14,313 nt of DNA from JBJFCE01 sp964437825 (GCA_964437825.1 CAYTIH010000056.1:1-14313), one strand, 5' to 3'; counted from the stretch's first letter, positions 1 to 5,942 are shown. Notes: a model not told the origin generated them from the letters alone. Translations and numbers: made by a program.

Positions 1-101
1 ACGATGTTGAACGTATGATGCGTGATGCTAAGATCACAGAGATTTACGAAGGAACTTCGGAAGTTCAGCGTATGGTTATCTCTGGAAGCTTATTAAAATA
101 G
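1..101 (+). CDS. bcd: Butyryl-CoA dehydrogenase (acyl-CoA dehydrogenase), 3' end only
   Basis: Only the last 32 codons are in the window, with the frame starting at base 3 and a TAG stop at 99-101. The visible peptide contains IYEGTSEVQRMVIS, the C-terminal signature of short-chain acyl-CoA dehydrogenases; in this family the segment lies by the flavin and substrate pocket of the neighbouring subunit. The protein reduces crotonyl-CoA to butyryl-CoA in the cytoplasm. The family call rests on this signature. The butyryl-CoA specificity is inferred from etfB starting 13 bases after the stop and from ptb-buk nearby. The TAG stop shares its final G with the GGAGG ribosome binding site of etfB, so the genes are probably translated from one message. 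The N-terminal and catalytic parts lie upstream of the window. Confidence 0.9.
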   Translation, partial: DVERMMRDAKITEIYEGTSEVQRMVISGSLLK

Positions 102-114
102 GAGGTAAATTATC

Positions 115-900
115 GTGAAAATCATCGTTTGTATTAAACAGGTTCCGGATACAAAGGGTGGCGTAAAATTCAACCCGGATGGAACACTTGACAGAGGTGC
201 CATGCTTGCAATTATGAACCCTGATGATAAAGCAGGTCTGGAAGCGGCGCTTCGTTTAAAAGATCAGTACGGCGCAGAGGTAACCGTTCTGACCATGGGT
301 CTTCCCAAGGCAGCGGATGTTCTGCGTGAAGCAATCGCTATGGGTGCGGACAAGGGAATCCTTGTAACGGACAGAGTACTCGGCGGTGCTGATACATGGG
401 CTACCTCTACAACAATTGCAGGAGCTATCAGAAATCTGGAATATGACCTGATCATCACAGGCCGTCAGGCAATCGACGGTGATACCGCTCAGGTAGGTCC
501 TCAGATCGCAGAGCATCTTGGACTTCCCGTCATCTCCTACGCACAGGATATTAAAGTAGAGGGCGATAAAGTGATCGTTCAGCGTCAGTATGATGACAGA
601 TATCATGTATTGGAAGCTCAAATGCCTTGTCTGATTACTGCTCTTTCTGAGTTAAATGAGCCGCGTTATATGACACCGGGCGGAATCTTTGATGCATGTG
701 CAGCAGAGATTACTACCTGGGGCAGAAAAGACTTAAAGGATGTGGATGATGCAAACCTCGGTCTTGCAGGTTCCCCGACCAAGATCGCAAAGGCTTCTGA
801 TAAGGTTCGTAAGGGTGCAGGCGAAAAGGTTGTTCCTGATTCACCGGAAGATGCAGTAAGCTACATTGTTGGTAAATTACAGGAAAAACATGTAATCTAA
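115..900 (+). CDS. etfB: Electron transfer flavoprotein subunit beta
   Basis: This 261-residue protein is the usual length for EtfB. It begins MKIIVCIKQVPDT, the standard N-terminus, and carries GRQAIDGDTAQVGPQ at residues 116-130, the flavin-binding signature typical of the beta subunit in electron-bifurcating Etf. With EtfA and Bcd it oxidises NADH and sends electrons to crotonyl-CoA and to ferredoxin. The start is GTG at 115, supported by GGAGG at 101-105 with a 9-base spacer. The gene follows bcd by 13 bases in the same direction and precedes etfA by about 100 bases. The bifurcating role is inferred from the motif and from the bcd neighbour; the family call itself is secure. Confidence 0.96.
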   Translation: MKIIVCIKQVPDTKGGVKFNPDGTLDRGAMLAIMNPDDKAGLEAALRLKDQYGAEVTVLTMGLPKAADVLREAIAMGADKGILVTDRVLGGADTWATSTTIAGAIRNLEYDLIITGRQAIDGDTAQVGPQIAEHLGLPVISYAQDIKVEGDKVIVQRQYDDRYHVLEAQMPCLITALSELNEPRYMTPGGIFDACAAEITTWGRKDLKDVDDANLGLAGSPTKIAKASDKVRKGAGEKVVPDSPEDAVSYIVGKLQEKHVI

Positions 901-951
901 GATAACAGTTGAGCCATGGGCAAGACTGCAACAATCTAAGAAAACGGCAGG

Positions 952-972
952 GATTTGAGTCATACTCAGATC
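952..972 (+). other. Hairpin between etfB and etfA
   Basis: GATTTGAGT (952-960) and ACTCAGATC (964-972) pair over 9 positions with one G-U, closing a 3-base loop. No T-run follows, so it is not an intrinsic terminator. It lies 13 bases upstream of the AAAGGAG before etfA, in an unusually long gap for this operon. It may affect message stability or EtfA translation; that is inference. Confidence 0.55.
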
Positions 973-1004
973 TTCGGGCTTTGGAAAGGAGCATGAAGTT
1001 AAAG

Positions 1005-2054
1005 ATGAATTTAGAAGAATATAAAGGCGTATATGTATTCGCTCAGCAGGTAGATAATGAAATCAGCGGTATCGCATTTGAACTGCTTGGAAAAGCAAAA
1101 CAGCTTGCCGGCGATTTAAACCAGAAAGTAACGGCTGTTCTGATCGGCTCTGATGTAAAGAATCTGGCAGACCAGCTTGCAGAGTATGGTGCGGACAAGG
1201 TTATCGTCGTAGACGATCCTGAATTAAAGGATTATAGAACAGAGCCTTATGCACATGCACTTGCCTCTGTAATTAACAAATATAAACCTGAGATTATGTT
1301 GGTTGGTGCAACCGCAATCGGCCGTGATCTTGGCCCTACAGTATCTGCAAGAGTAGCAACCGGTCTGACCGCAGACTGTACTCAGCTTGATATCGGAGAT
1401 TTTCCGCTTGTAGCGATTCCCGGTAAAGAAGCAGAGCAGAAGCACAATCAGTTATTAATGACCCGTCCTGCATTCGGCGGTAACACAATCGCTACCATCG
1501 CCTGCCCGAACAACCGTCCTCAAATGGCAACTGTTCGTCCCGGCGTTATGCAGAAGATTGAGCCGATCAAAGGCGCTAAGGCTGTCGTAGAGGAGTTTAA
1601 TCCCGGATTCACTCCGAATAACAGATATGTAACCATCAAGGAAGTTGTAAAGGCAGTTACCGATACTGTCGATATCATGGATGCAAAGATCCTGGTATCC
1701 GGCGGACGTGGAGTCGGAACTCCTGAAAACTTCAAATTGCTGGAGGATCTTGCAGAGGTTCTCGGCGGAACCGTATCCTGCTCTCGTGCAGTTGTAGATG
1801 CAGGCTGGAAGCCGAAGGATCTGCAGGTTGGACAGACCGGTAAGACCGTTCGTCCTCATGTATATTTTGCAATCGGTATTTCCGGAGCAATCCAGCACGT
1901 AGCCGGTATGGAAGAATCCGATATCATTGTTGCAATCAACAAAGACGAGGATGCGCCTATCTTTGATGTAGCTGATTACGGTATCGTTGGTGATCTGAAC
2001 AAGATCGTTCCGCAGTTGACCGAGAGCTTAAAGGCAGCAATTGCAGCAAAATAA
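1005..2054 (+). CDS. etfA: Electron transfer flavoprotein subunit alpha
   Basis: From the chosen start the protein has 349 residues. It begins MNLEEYKGVYVFAQQ, like clostridial EtfA, and ends in the FAD-binding domain: GGRGVGTPENF near residue 233, then GQTGKTVRPHVYFAIGISGA near 275-294, then ADYGIVGD close to the C-terminus. It binds FAD and pairs with EtfB to feed electrons to butyryl-CoA dehydrogenase. The frame stays open upstream to a TTG at 909, but that leader has no family-like sequence. ATG codons at 993 and 1005 are both in frame. AAAGGAG at 985-991 is almost touching the first and 13 bases from the second, so 1005 fits better and matches the family N-terminus. The operon ends here at a strong terminator. 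Confidence 0.95.
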   Translation: MNLEEYKGVYVFAQQVDNEISGIAFELLGKAKQLAGDLNQKVTAVLIGSDVKNLADQLAEYGADKVIVVDDPELKDYRTEPYAHALASVINKYKPEIMLVGATAIGRDLGPTVSARVATGLTADCTQLDIGDFPLVAIPGKEAEQKHNQLLMTRPAFGGNTIATIACPNNRPQMATVRPGVMQKIEPIKGAKAVVEEFNPGFTPNNRYVTIKEVVKAVTDTVDIMDAKILVSGGRGVGTPENFKLLEDLAEVLGGTVSCSRAVVDAGWKPKDLQVGQTGKTVRPHVYFAIGISGAIQHVAGMEESDIIVAINKDEDAPIFDVADYGIVGDLNKIVPQLTESLKAAIAAK

Positions 2055-2087
2055 AGAAATCCTATAACAAAATCACAGAAGACATCA

Positions 2088-2129
2088 GGGGACATGAAAG
2101 CAGAGTGGCTGTTTTCATGTCCCTTTTTT
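2088..2129 (+). terminator. Intrinsic terminator of the bcd-etfBA operon
   Basis: GGGACATGAAA (2089-2099) and TTTCATGTCCC (2113-2123) form an 11-bp perfect stem with a 13-base loop, followed directly by six T residues. It starts 33 bases after the etfA stop. Confidence 0.95.
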
Positions 2130-2276
2130 GTGCGAACAACGAGCCAAACGAACATGCTTGGCTTGTATGTTCACTTGCGGCGGCTGCGATAATCTGTGAA
2201 ACTTGTAAAGCGTGTTTTGCCGGTTGCCACAAAAACCTGCTTTGATTCGTTTGGATATTAAGAAAGAGAAATTGAA

Positions 2277-2588
2277 GTGAGAAAGATAGGTTTTATTATG
2301 CGGGATGTGCTGCAGCAGATATTGTATGAACGGTTTATGAGCGCAATAGTGGTGCTCTCGCTGACAGCGGGACTGTTTTTTGCATTTAGGATTTTTCGGT
2401 CTGTCAGATGGGCAGCAGTTATAGCAGCAGGCTGTATGATCATAGGCAATATGACGGTTTTTGCGGTAGAAAAGATCATACAGCGATTCCATGTAAAAGG
2501 TGAAATTCATATTGAGGAAGGCAAAGGAATTGTGCTTGGTAACAAAGAACTAGGGATGATACCATTGAGGGAGCCGCAATGGAATTGA
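2277..2588 (+). CDS. Small predicted two-helix membrane protein, unknown function
   Basis: I do not recognise this 103-residue protein. It has two hydrophobic stretches, roughly residues 21-38 (MSAIVVLSLTAGLFFAFR) and 45-64 (WAAVIAAGCMIIGNMTVFAV), joined by a short Arg-rich turn. A charged tail follows, IHIEEGKGIVLGNKELGMIPL, that could fold as a small beta domain. The GTG at 2277 has a weak purine-rich site (AAGAAAGAG) upstream; an ATG at 2298 is an alternative that would shorten the N-terminus by seven residues. No clear promoter is visible. The gene converges on the next one with a 12-base gap. A longer minus-strand frame covers the same bases but is rich in Cys, His and Lys without family-like order. 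The hydrophobic pattern favours the plus strand, but the gene is not proven. Confidence 0.5.
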   Translation: MRKIGFIMRDVLQQILYERFMSAIVVLSLTAGLFFAFRIFRSVRWAAVIAAGCMIIGNMTVFAVEKIIQRFHVKGEIHIEEGKGIVLGNKELGMIPLREPQWN

Positions 2589-2600
2589 ATCTTAGCCCGG

Positions 2601-3020
2601 TTATACAAGATCGTCATATCCAAGCACATCCTGGGCAATGGCAACGGCGTCTCGGATGCAGTCCGGACAGGAACGAAGAACCGTACCGGTTTTGACTCCT
2701 TTTAATTCACCGCAGATCAGCGAGCCGTTCTGCATCTCAAAGCGGTCCGCGATTTCCCGGGACAGCTTGTAGGTATCAGTCTTTGTGGCAGGGGATTGTA
2801 TGTTTCCGTCACTGCTTTTGAAGCCCGCAGCCAAAACCGCGCCGGATACGGCGCCGCAGGTACATTGCATGCCGCCCATACCCAGCCCGAAGCCCTCGCC
2901 AGCTTTAAATAAAGTTTCTTCGTCCACACCAAGTTCTTTGCAGAAGCTGCATGCGACAGCTTGTGCGCAGTTAAATTTTCTGTCATGATATTCGATTGCA
3001 AGATCCTGTCTTTTACTCAT
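2601..3020 (-). CDS. C_GCAxxG_C_C family protein (putative redox-active Cys-rich protein)
   Basis: This 139-residue soluble protein has eight Cys, at residues 18, 24, 27, 53, 55, 103, 118 and 121. They fall in the family pattern: NCAQAV near the N-terminus, a Gly-rich stretch (GEGFGLGMGG), CTCGAVSGAVLA, then C-GEL and CPDCI. The family is annotated as putative redox-active or metal-binding, with no proven reaction. The start chosen is ATG at 3018-3020, because AATGGAG lies 6 bases upstream and MSKRQDLAIEYH is a plausible N-terminus. A frame extension up to 3071 begins at a non-ATG codon and lacks a ribosome binding site. The leader is about 160 bases if the promoter proposed at 3188-3217 is right. 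No intrinsic terminator is visible after the stop. Confidence 0.87.
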   Translation of the reverse strand: MSKRQDLAIEYHDRKFNCAQAVACSFCKELGVDEETLFKAGEGFGLGMGGMQCTCGAVSGAVLAAGFKSSDGNIQSPATKTDTYKLSREIADRFEMQNGSLICGELKGVKTGTVLRSCPDCIRDAVAIAQDVLGYDDLV

Positions 3021-3060
3021 AAAAATCTCCATTTCTGAGAAACTTGTTGCAAAGAGGCAA

Positions 3061-3097
3061 AATCTTACCAAAGTAAGATTGCAAATATCAAATTTGC
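3061..3097 (-). other. Two hairpins in the leader of the C_GCAxxG_C_C gene
   Basis: AATCTTAC and GTAAGATT (3061-3068, 3073-3080) form a perfect 8-bp stem with a 4-base loop. GCAAAT and ATTTGC (3081-3086, 3092-3097) form a 6-bp stem with a 5-base loop immediately next to it. In the minus-strand RNA the 8-bp stem is followed by only four U residues, so termination would be weak. I recognise no known riboswitch class. Confidence 0.5.
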
Positions 3098-3181
3098 GTT
3101 CGCCGTCAAAGCTGTTTGTATATTCTTTTCGCTTGGAACTCCTGTTCGTTTAGCCGCTTAAATCTCACAAAAAAAGTTATG

Positions 3182-3203
3182 ACAAAAATAATATTATTTT
3201 TGT
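3182..3203. repeat. 22-bp perfect palindrome between opposed promoters
   Basis: ACAAAAATAAT is followed directly by its exact reverse complement. It ends 8 bases before the TTGCAA shared by two predicted promoters and contains the predicted minus-strand -10. It could be a repressor site, an AT-rich upstream element, or both. Confidence 0.6.
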
Positions 3204-3217
3204 AAAAGTACTTGCAA
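3188..3217 (-). promoter_or_regulatory. Possible promoter of the C_GCAxxG_C_C gene
   Basis: On the minus strand TTGCAA (3212-3217) is followed after 18 bases by TATTAT (3188-3193). The -35 is the same self-complementary hexamer used by the plus-strand promoter. The start would be near 3181, giving a leader of about 160 bases. The 18-base spacer and AT-rich context make this only moderately likely. Confidence 0.4.
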
Positions 3218-3240
3218 TAAAACTATATGTATGGTATTAT
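3212..3240 (+). promoter_or_regulatory. Sigma-A promoter of the candidate RNA
   Basis: TTGCAA (3212-3217), a 17-base spacer and TATTAT (3235-3240) with an extended -10 TGG at 3232-3234 make a good vegetative promoter. Transcription would begin near 3247. No open reading frame with a ribosome binding site follows before the terminator at 3498-3539. Confidence 0.7.
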
Positions 3241-3246
3241 GAATGT

Positions 3247-3539
3247 GTCCAAATAAGATCTGTTATTTCGGACAGATCTAATAAGTTCAGCTTTTTGTAT
3301 TTCGGGCGTTTCGCCAAACATTTCAGTTCGAATCATTCAAATCCATGGATCAAGTCTGTTTCTTCTGTGAACTTGTCATATCTATGAAAAATCAGGAAAT
3401 TTTGTGAAATGCGGTAGGGGAGATCCGCGCAGATCAATATGCGAGAATTCCTGCATTTCCATAATTTCCTGATTATCTTGTCAGAATCAGCTTAGGTCCG
3501 GATGTCGTGAAGGTGAATCACAATATCCGGGTATTTTTT
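3247..3539 (+). ncRNA. Candidate free-standing structured noncoding RNA, about 290 nt
   Basis: The interval runs from a predicted transcription start to a T-run. Four structured parts are visible. First, AGATCTGT/ACAGATCT (3256-3263, 3272-3279) is a perfect 8-bp stem. Second, ATAAGTTCA/TGAACTTGT (3281-3289, 3368-3376, one G-U) encloses a multibranch region holding GGCG-TTT-CGCC (3305-3308 with 3312-3315) and the self-complementary ATCCATGGAT (3341-3350). Third is a long arm in which AATCAGGAAATT/AATTTCCTGATT (3390-3401, 3463-3474) pairs perfectly over 12 bp, continued by GAAATGC/GCATTTC (3406-3412, 3453-3459) and CGCA/TGCG (3428-3431, 3440-3443). Fourth is the terminator. I cannot match it to RNase P RNA, tmRNA, SRP RNA or a known riboswitch. 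A 6S-like RNA is possible, but the usual two-ended closing stem is not evident. There is no gene downstream on this strand, so a riboswitch is unlikely. Confidence 0.6.
3498..3539 (+). terminator. Intrinsic terminator of the candidate RNA
   Basis: CCGGAT (3498-3503) pairs with ATCCGG (3525-3530). Inside it GTGA (3507-3510) pairs with TCAC (3518-3521). Six T residues follow at 3534-3539. The T-run is on the plus-strand side only, which fixes the direction of transcription. Confidence 0.75.
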
Positions 3540-3624
3540 GCATATTATAGGCAATTGCCTAATTAAAGTAACCTGAAAGGCGTTTCGCAATTACCTGTTT
3601 ATATATCATAGTGAAAGGAAGGAT
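3540..3624 (-). other. 3' flank of buk with weak pairing, no clear terminator
   Basis: The 12-bp palindrome AGGCAATTGCCT lies at 3549-3560. In the buk transcript AGGTAATTG (complement of 3588-3596) can pair with CAATTGCCT (complement of 3549-3557) over 9 bp with one G-U, but no U-run follows. GGCGTTTCGC at 3579-3588 also occurs at 3305-3314 inside the candidate RNA. A buk transcript that is not stopped here would run antisense through the RNA gene. Confidence 0.4.
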
Positions 3625-4692
3625 TTAGTATTCCAGTGCTTTCTCTTCTCCGTTCATAACACGAAGACCGCTTTGCGCCAGAGCCTGAAGCTCATCCTCA
3701 CCGGGATATACTGTGAAAGGAGCAATGAAACCGGTGCGTTCCTGTAATTTTGCAACAACATATTTATCGTATGCAATACCGCCGGTAACAATGATCTGAT
3801 CGACTTTACCTTCCAGAACAGCAGCCATGGAGCCGATGTTTTTGGACATCTGAAGACAGAAGGCTTCTCTTGCAAGCTTTGCATCCTCATTTCCTTCGTC
3901 ACACATTTTTTCCACATCACGCATATCGTTCGTACCGAGGTATGCGTTGAAACCGCCGTTTCCGACTAATTTTTTATATACTTCTTTTTCGGTGTACTGA
4001 CCGCTGAAACACAGCTTTACTAGTGCGCCCACAGGTACGGCGCCGGCACGCTCAGGAGAGAATGCGCCGTCGCCGTCGAGTGCGTTGAAAACATCGATAA
4101 CCTTGCCGTGTTTGTGAGCTCCGACCGAGACGCCGCCGCCCATATGTACTACGATCAGATTCAGGGAATCGTAGGATTTGCCTGTTTCCTTTGCATAACG
4201 TTTTGCAACCGCTTTCTGGTTTAAGGCATGGAAGATACTGATTCTGGGAAGCTCGGGAACACCGGAAAGTCTGGCTTCCGGCATCAGCTCATCAACGACA
4301 ACGGGGTCGACGATATAAGAGGGCACGCCGATGGAATCGGCGATTTCTCTTGCAAGAATGCCGCCAAGGTTGCTTGCATGCTGTCCCTGCTTTCCGATTT
4401 CGAGATCATGCAGCAGCTCGTCGGTAACGGCATAGGTACCGCCGGGAATCGGCTTTAACATACCGCCGCGTCCTACTACAACATGCAAGGAATTGATATC
4501 AAAGTTTTTCTCTTTTAAGAAATTTACAATGATATTTTTTCTGAAATCCTTTTGGTCGATAATGGAAGCATAGCTTGCAATTTCCTCAGTGGAGTGTCTT
4601 AAGGTTTCTTCAAATAACAGGGTTTCGTCTTCGAAAACGCCTATTTTGGTGGAGGTGGAACCCGGATTGATAATTAAGCTTTTTACAGACAT
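3625..4692 (-). CDS. buk: Butyrate kinase
   Basis: This 355-residue protein is the normal length for the family. It begins MSVKSLIINPGSTSTKIGVF, the acetokinase-superfamily phosphate-binding opening. It carries GRGGMLKPIPGG at residues 74-85, VVHMGGGVSVGAHKHG at 181-196, DGDGAFSPERAG near 207-218, and an ITGGIAYD segment near the C-terminus. It transfers phosphate from butyryl phosphate to ADP, giving butyrate and ATP in the cytoplasm. The start is ATG at 4690-4692, with a strong AGAAGGAG 7 bases upstream. It follows ptb after only 16 bases, so the two are co-transcribed. Branched-chain-fatty-acid kinases are close relatives; the ptb partner and nearby bcd-etfBA favour butyrate. Confidence 0.95.
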   Translation of the reverse strand: MSVKSLIINPGSTSTKIGVFEDETLLFEETLRHSTEEIASYASIIDQKDFRKNIIVNFLKEKNFDINSLHVVVGRGGMLKPIPGGTYAVTDELLHDLEIGKQGQHASNLGGILAREIADSIGVPSYIVDPVVVDELMPEARLSGVPELPRISIFHALNQKAVAKRYAKETGKSYDSLNLIVVHMGGGVSVGAHKHGKVIDVFNALDGDGAFSPERAGAVPVGALVKLCFSGQYTEKEVYKKLVGNGGFNAYLGTNDMRDVEKMCDEGNEDAKLAREAFCLQMSKNIGSMAAVLEGKVDQIIVTGGIAYDKYVVAKLQERTGFIAPFTVYPGEDELQALAQSGLRVMNGEEKALEY

Positions 4693-4708
4693 GGCACTTC
4701 TCCTTCTA

Positions 4709-5626
4709 TTATTTTTTATTCATTTTTTCTGCAACTACTGCTGCAAGCGCAATGGAATTTACCTTTGTTTCACATGTATCGGATCTGGAGGTTAAAATAA
4801 CGGGTGCTTTGGTTCCGGTCAGGATATTGCCGTTCTTTTCTTTTACCAGATGAACGATTGCTTTGTATACCAGATTTCCTGCGTGAATATCCGGGAACAG
4901 CAGGATGTCGGCATCTCCGACAATTTTACGGTCCTGTGCGCCTTTTTCGATTGCGGAGTCCTTATCGATTGCAATGTCGAGGGAAAGAGGACCGTCTATG
5001 ATACAGCCGGTAATTTCCCCTTCTTCATTCAGTCTGGTGAGTTCTGCGGCATCAACGGTGACGGGCATCTTAGGATTTACAACCTCAACAGCGGCAAGAG
5101 GAGCAACCTTCGGGCATGCAACGCCGCATGCCTGGGCAATTTCCACGGCATATTTGATAATGAACTTTTTATCTTCCAGTGTAGGGTACGGCATGAAAGC
5201 AACATCGGTTAAGAATAACAGACGATCTATGCCGGGAATTTCAAACACACATACATGGGAGAGCGGCTGACCGGTACGAAGGCCGACCTCTTTATCCAGT
5301 ACGCTTTTCAGGAAAGTTTTGGTGTCCAAAAGTCCTTTCATATACATATCGGCTTTTTCCTCATGAACCAGCTTTACAGCAGCCAAAGAAGCCGCTACAG
5401 TGTCGGTCTCATTGATGATTTCATATTCATCCATGTTCATTCCAAGGGAAGTACCGATCGCTCTGATCTTTGCTTCGTCCCCAACCAGAATGGCATCTGC
5501 GATACCACGTTCCTTTGCGGCTTTTACAGCCTCTAAAACGGCTTTGTCCTGCGCAACGGCTACGGATAGCACTTTTTTGCCGCAGGTGGATACTTTTGAC
5601 AATAAATCATCGAAATTCTTACTCAT
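4709..5626 (-). CDS. ptb: Phosphate butyryltransferase
   Basis: This 305-residue protein belongs to the phosphate acetyl/butyryl transferase family and is close to the usual size of about 300. Supporting features are an N-terminal Rossmann-like part with AVLEAVKAAKERGIADAILV near residue 30, MYMKGLLDTKTFLKSVLDKE in the middle, and DILLFPDIHAGNLVYK followed by GTKAPVILTSRSDT near the C-terminus, which is typical of Ptb and Pta. It converts butyryl-CoA and phosphate to butyryl phosphate and CoA, handing the product to Buk. The ATG at 5624-5626 has GAGGTG about 7 bases upstream. A leader of about 100 bases links it to the promoter at 5735-5763. It is first in the ptb-buk operon. Confidence 0.95.
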   Translation of the reverse strand: MSKNFDDLLSKVSTCGKKVLSVAVAQDKAVLEAVKAAKERGIADAILVGDEAKIRAIGTSLGMNMDEYEIINETDTVAASLAAVKLVHEEKADMYMKGLLDTKTFLKSVLDKEVGLRTGQPLSHVCVFEIPGIDRLLFLTDVAFMPYPTLEDKKFIIKYAVEIAQACGVACPKVAPLAAVEVVNPKMPVTVDAAELTRLNEEGEITGCIIDGPLSLDIAIDKDSAIEKGAQDRKIVGDADILLFPDIHAGNLVYKAIVHLVKEKNGNILTGTKAPVILTSRSDTCETKVNSIALAAVVAEKMNKK

Positions 5627-5658
5627 TTGTCTACACCTCGTCTATGATATTAATTTCC

Positions 5659-5720
5659 TGCAGAAGCATCCGGAAAGAAGGTCTGCAGCTTTCTAAATGA
5701 ACAGGCAAATTAACTGCCTG
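5659..5720 (-). other. Two inverted repeats in the ptb leader
   Basis: CTGCAGA and TCTGCAG (5659-5665, 5682-5688) form a 7-bp stem with a 16-base loop. CAGGCA and TGCCTG (5702-5707, 5715-5720) form a 6-bp stem with a 7-base loop, about 8 bases after the predicted start. The second could be a DNA operator as easily as an RNA hairpin. I recognise no riboswitch. Confidence 0.45.
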
Positions 5721-5726
5721 ACATAT

Positions 5727-5744
5727 TCGTTAAAATAATAACAC
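5727..5744 (-). promoter_or_regulatory. Rex-like operator overlapping the ptb-buk promoter
   Basis: On the minus strand the sequence is GTGTTATTATTTTAACGA. Against the known Rex consensus TTGTTAANNNNTTAACAA it agrees at 11 of the 14 fixed positions. It covers the -10 hexamer and the predicted start, where a repressor would block transcription. Rex releases DNA at high NADH/NAD and is known to control fermentation genes in Clostridia. The match is by eye and no rex gene is in the window. Confidence 0.5.
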
Positions 5745-5763
5745 TGAATGCACGAAAGGTCAA
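5735..5763 (-). promoter_or_regulatory. Sigma-A promoter of ptb-buk
   Basis: On the minus strand TTGACC (5758-5763), 17 bases, then TATTAT (5735-5740) preceded by TGT (extended -10). The start is near 5728, giving a leader of about 100 bases. Confidence 0.8.
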
Positions 5764-5853
5764 GAATGGCAGGTGCAAAGAAACGGAAGCATTTTTGAAC
5801 AAAAAACAGGAAAAAGCTGCGGTTTCGTTTATAGAATGTTCATAGAGTAAGAG

Positions 5854-5882
5854 TTGAACTGACCATAAAAATCTGTTACAAT
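5854..5882 (+). promoter_or_regulatory. Sigma-A promoter of secA
   Basis: TTGAAC (5854-5859), 17 bases, then TACAAT (5877-5882), with an extended -10 TGT at 5874-5876. The start would be near 5889. About 90 bases separate this -35 from that of the divergent ptb-buk promoter. Confidence 0.75.
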
Positions 5883-5890
5883 ACAGATTA

Positions 5891-5916
5891 GGTTTTTAGA
5901 AAAGGTTTTTAGAAAA
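5891..5916 (+). repeat. 13-bp tandem duplication in the secA leader
   Basis: GGTTTTTAGAAAA occurs twice without a gap (5891-5903, 5904-5916), beginning about 2 bases after the predicted transcription start. It ends 8 bases before the GAAAGGA ribosome binding site region. Confidence 0.7.
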
Positions 5917-5942
5917 AACGGTGAAAGGACTTGTTTTTTTAA

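Noticed and set aside
909..1004. A longer EtfA starting at TTG 909.
   Set aside because: The extra residues have no family-like sequence, TTG 909 has no ribosome binding site, and the EtfA N-terminus fits the ATG at 1005.
2115..2510. A 131-codon minus-strand frame opposite the small membrane protein.
   Set aside because: It is Cys/His/Lys-rich without recognisable order, has no ribosome binding site I can see, and crosses the etfA terminator region.
3021..3071. An N-terminal extension of the C_GCAxxG_C_C protein.
   Set aside because: It starts at a non-ATG codon without a ribosome binding site, whereas the ATG at 3020 has GGAG at the right spacing.
3247..3539. The structured RNA as a riboswitch or as SRP RNA, tmRNA or RNase P RNA.
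   Set aside because: No same-strand gene follows it, and I see none of the landmark sequences of those three housekeeping RNAs.
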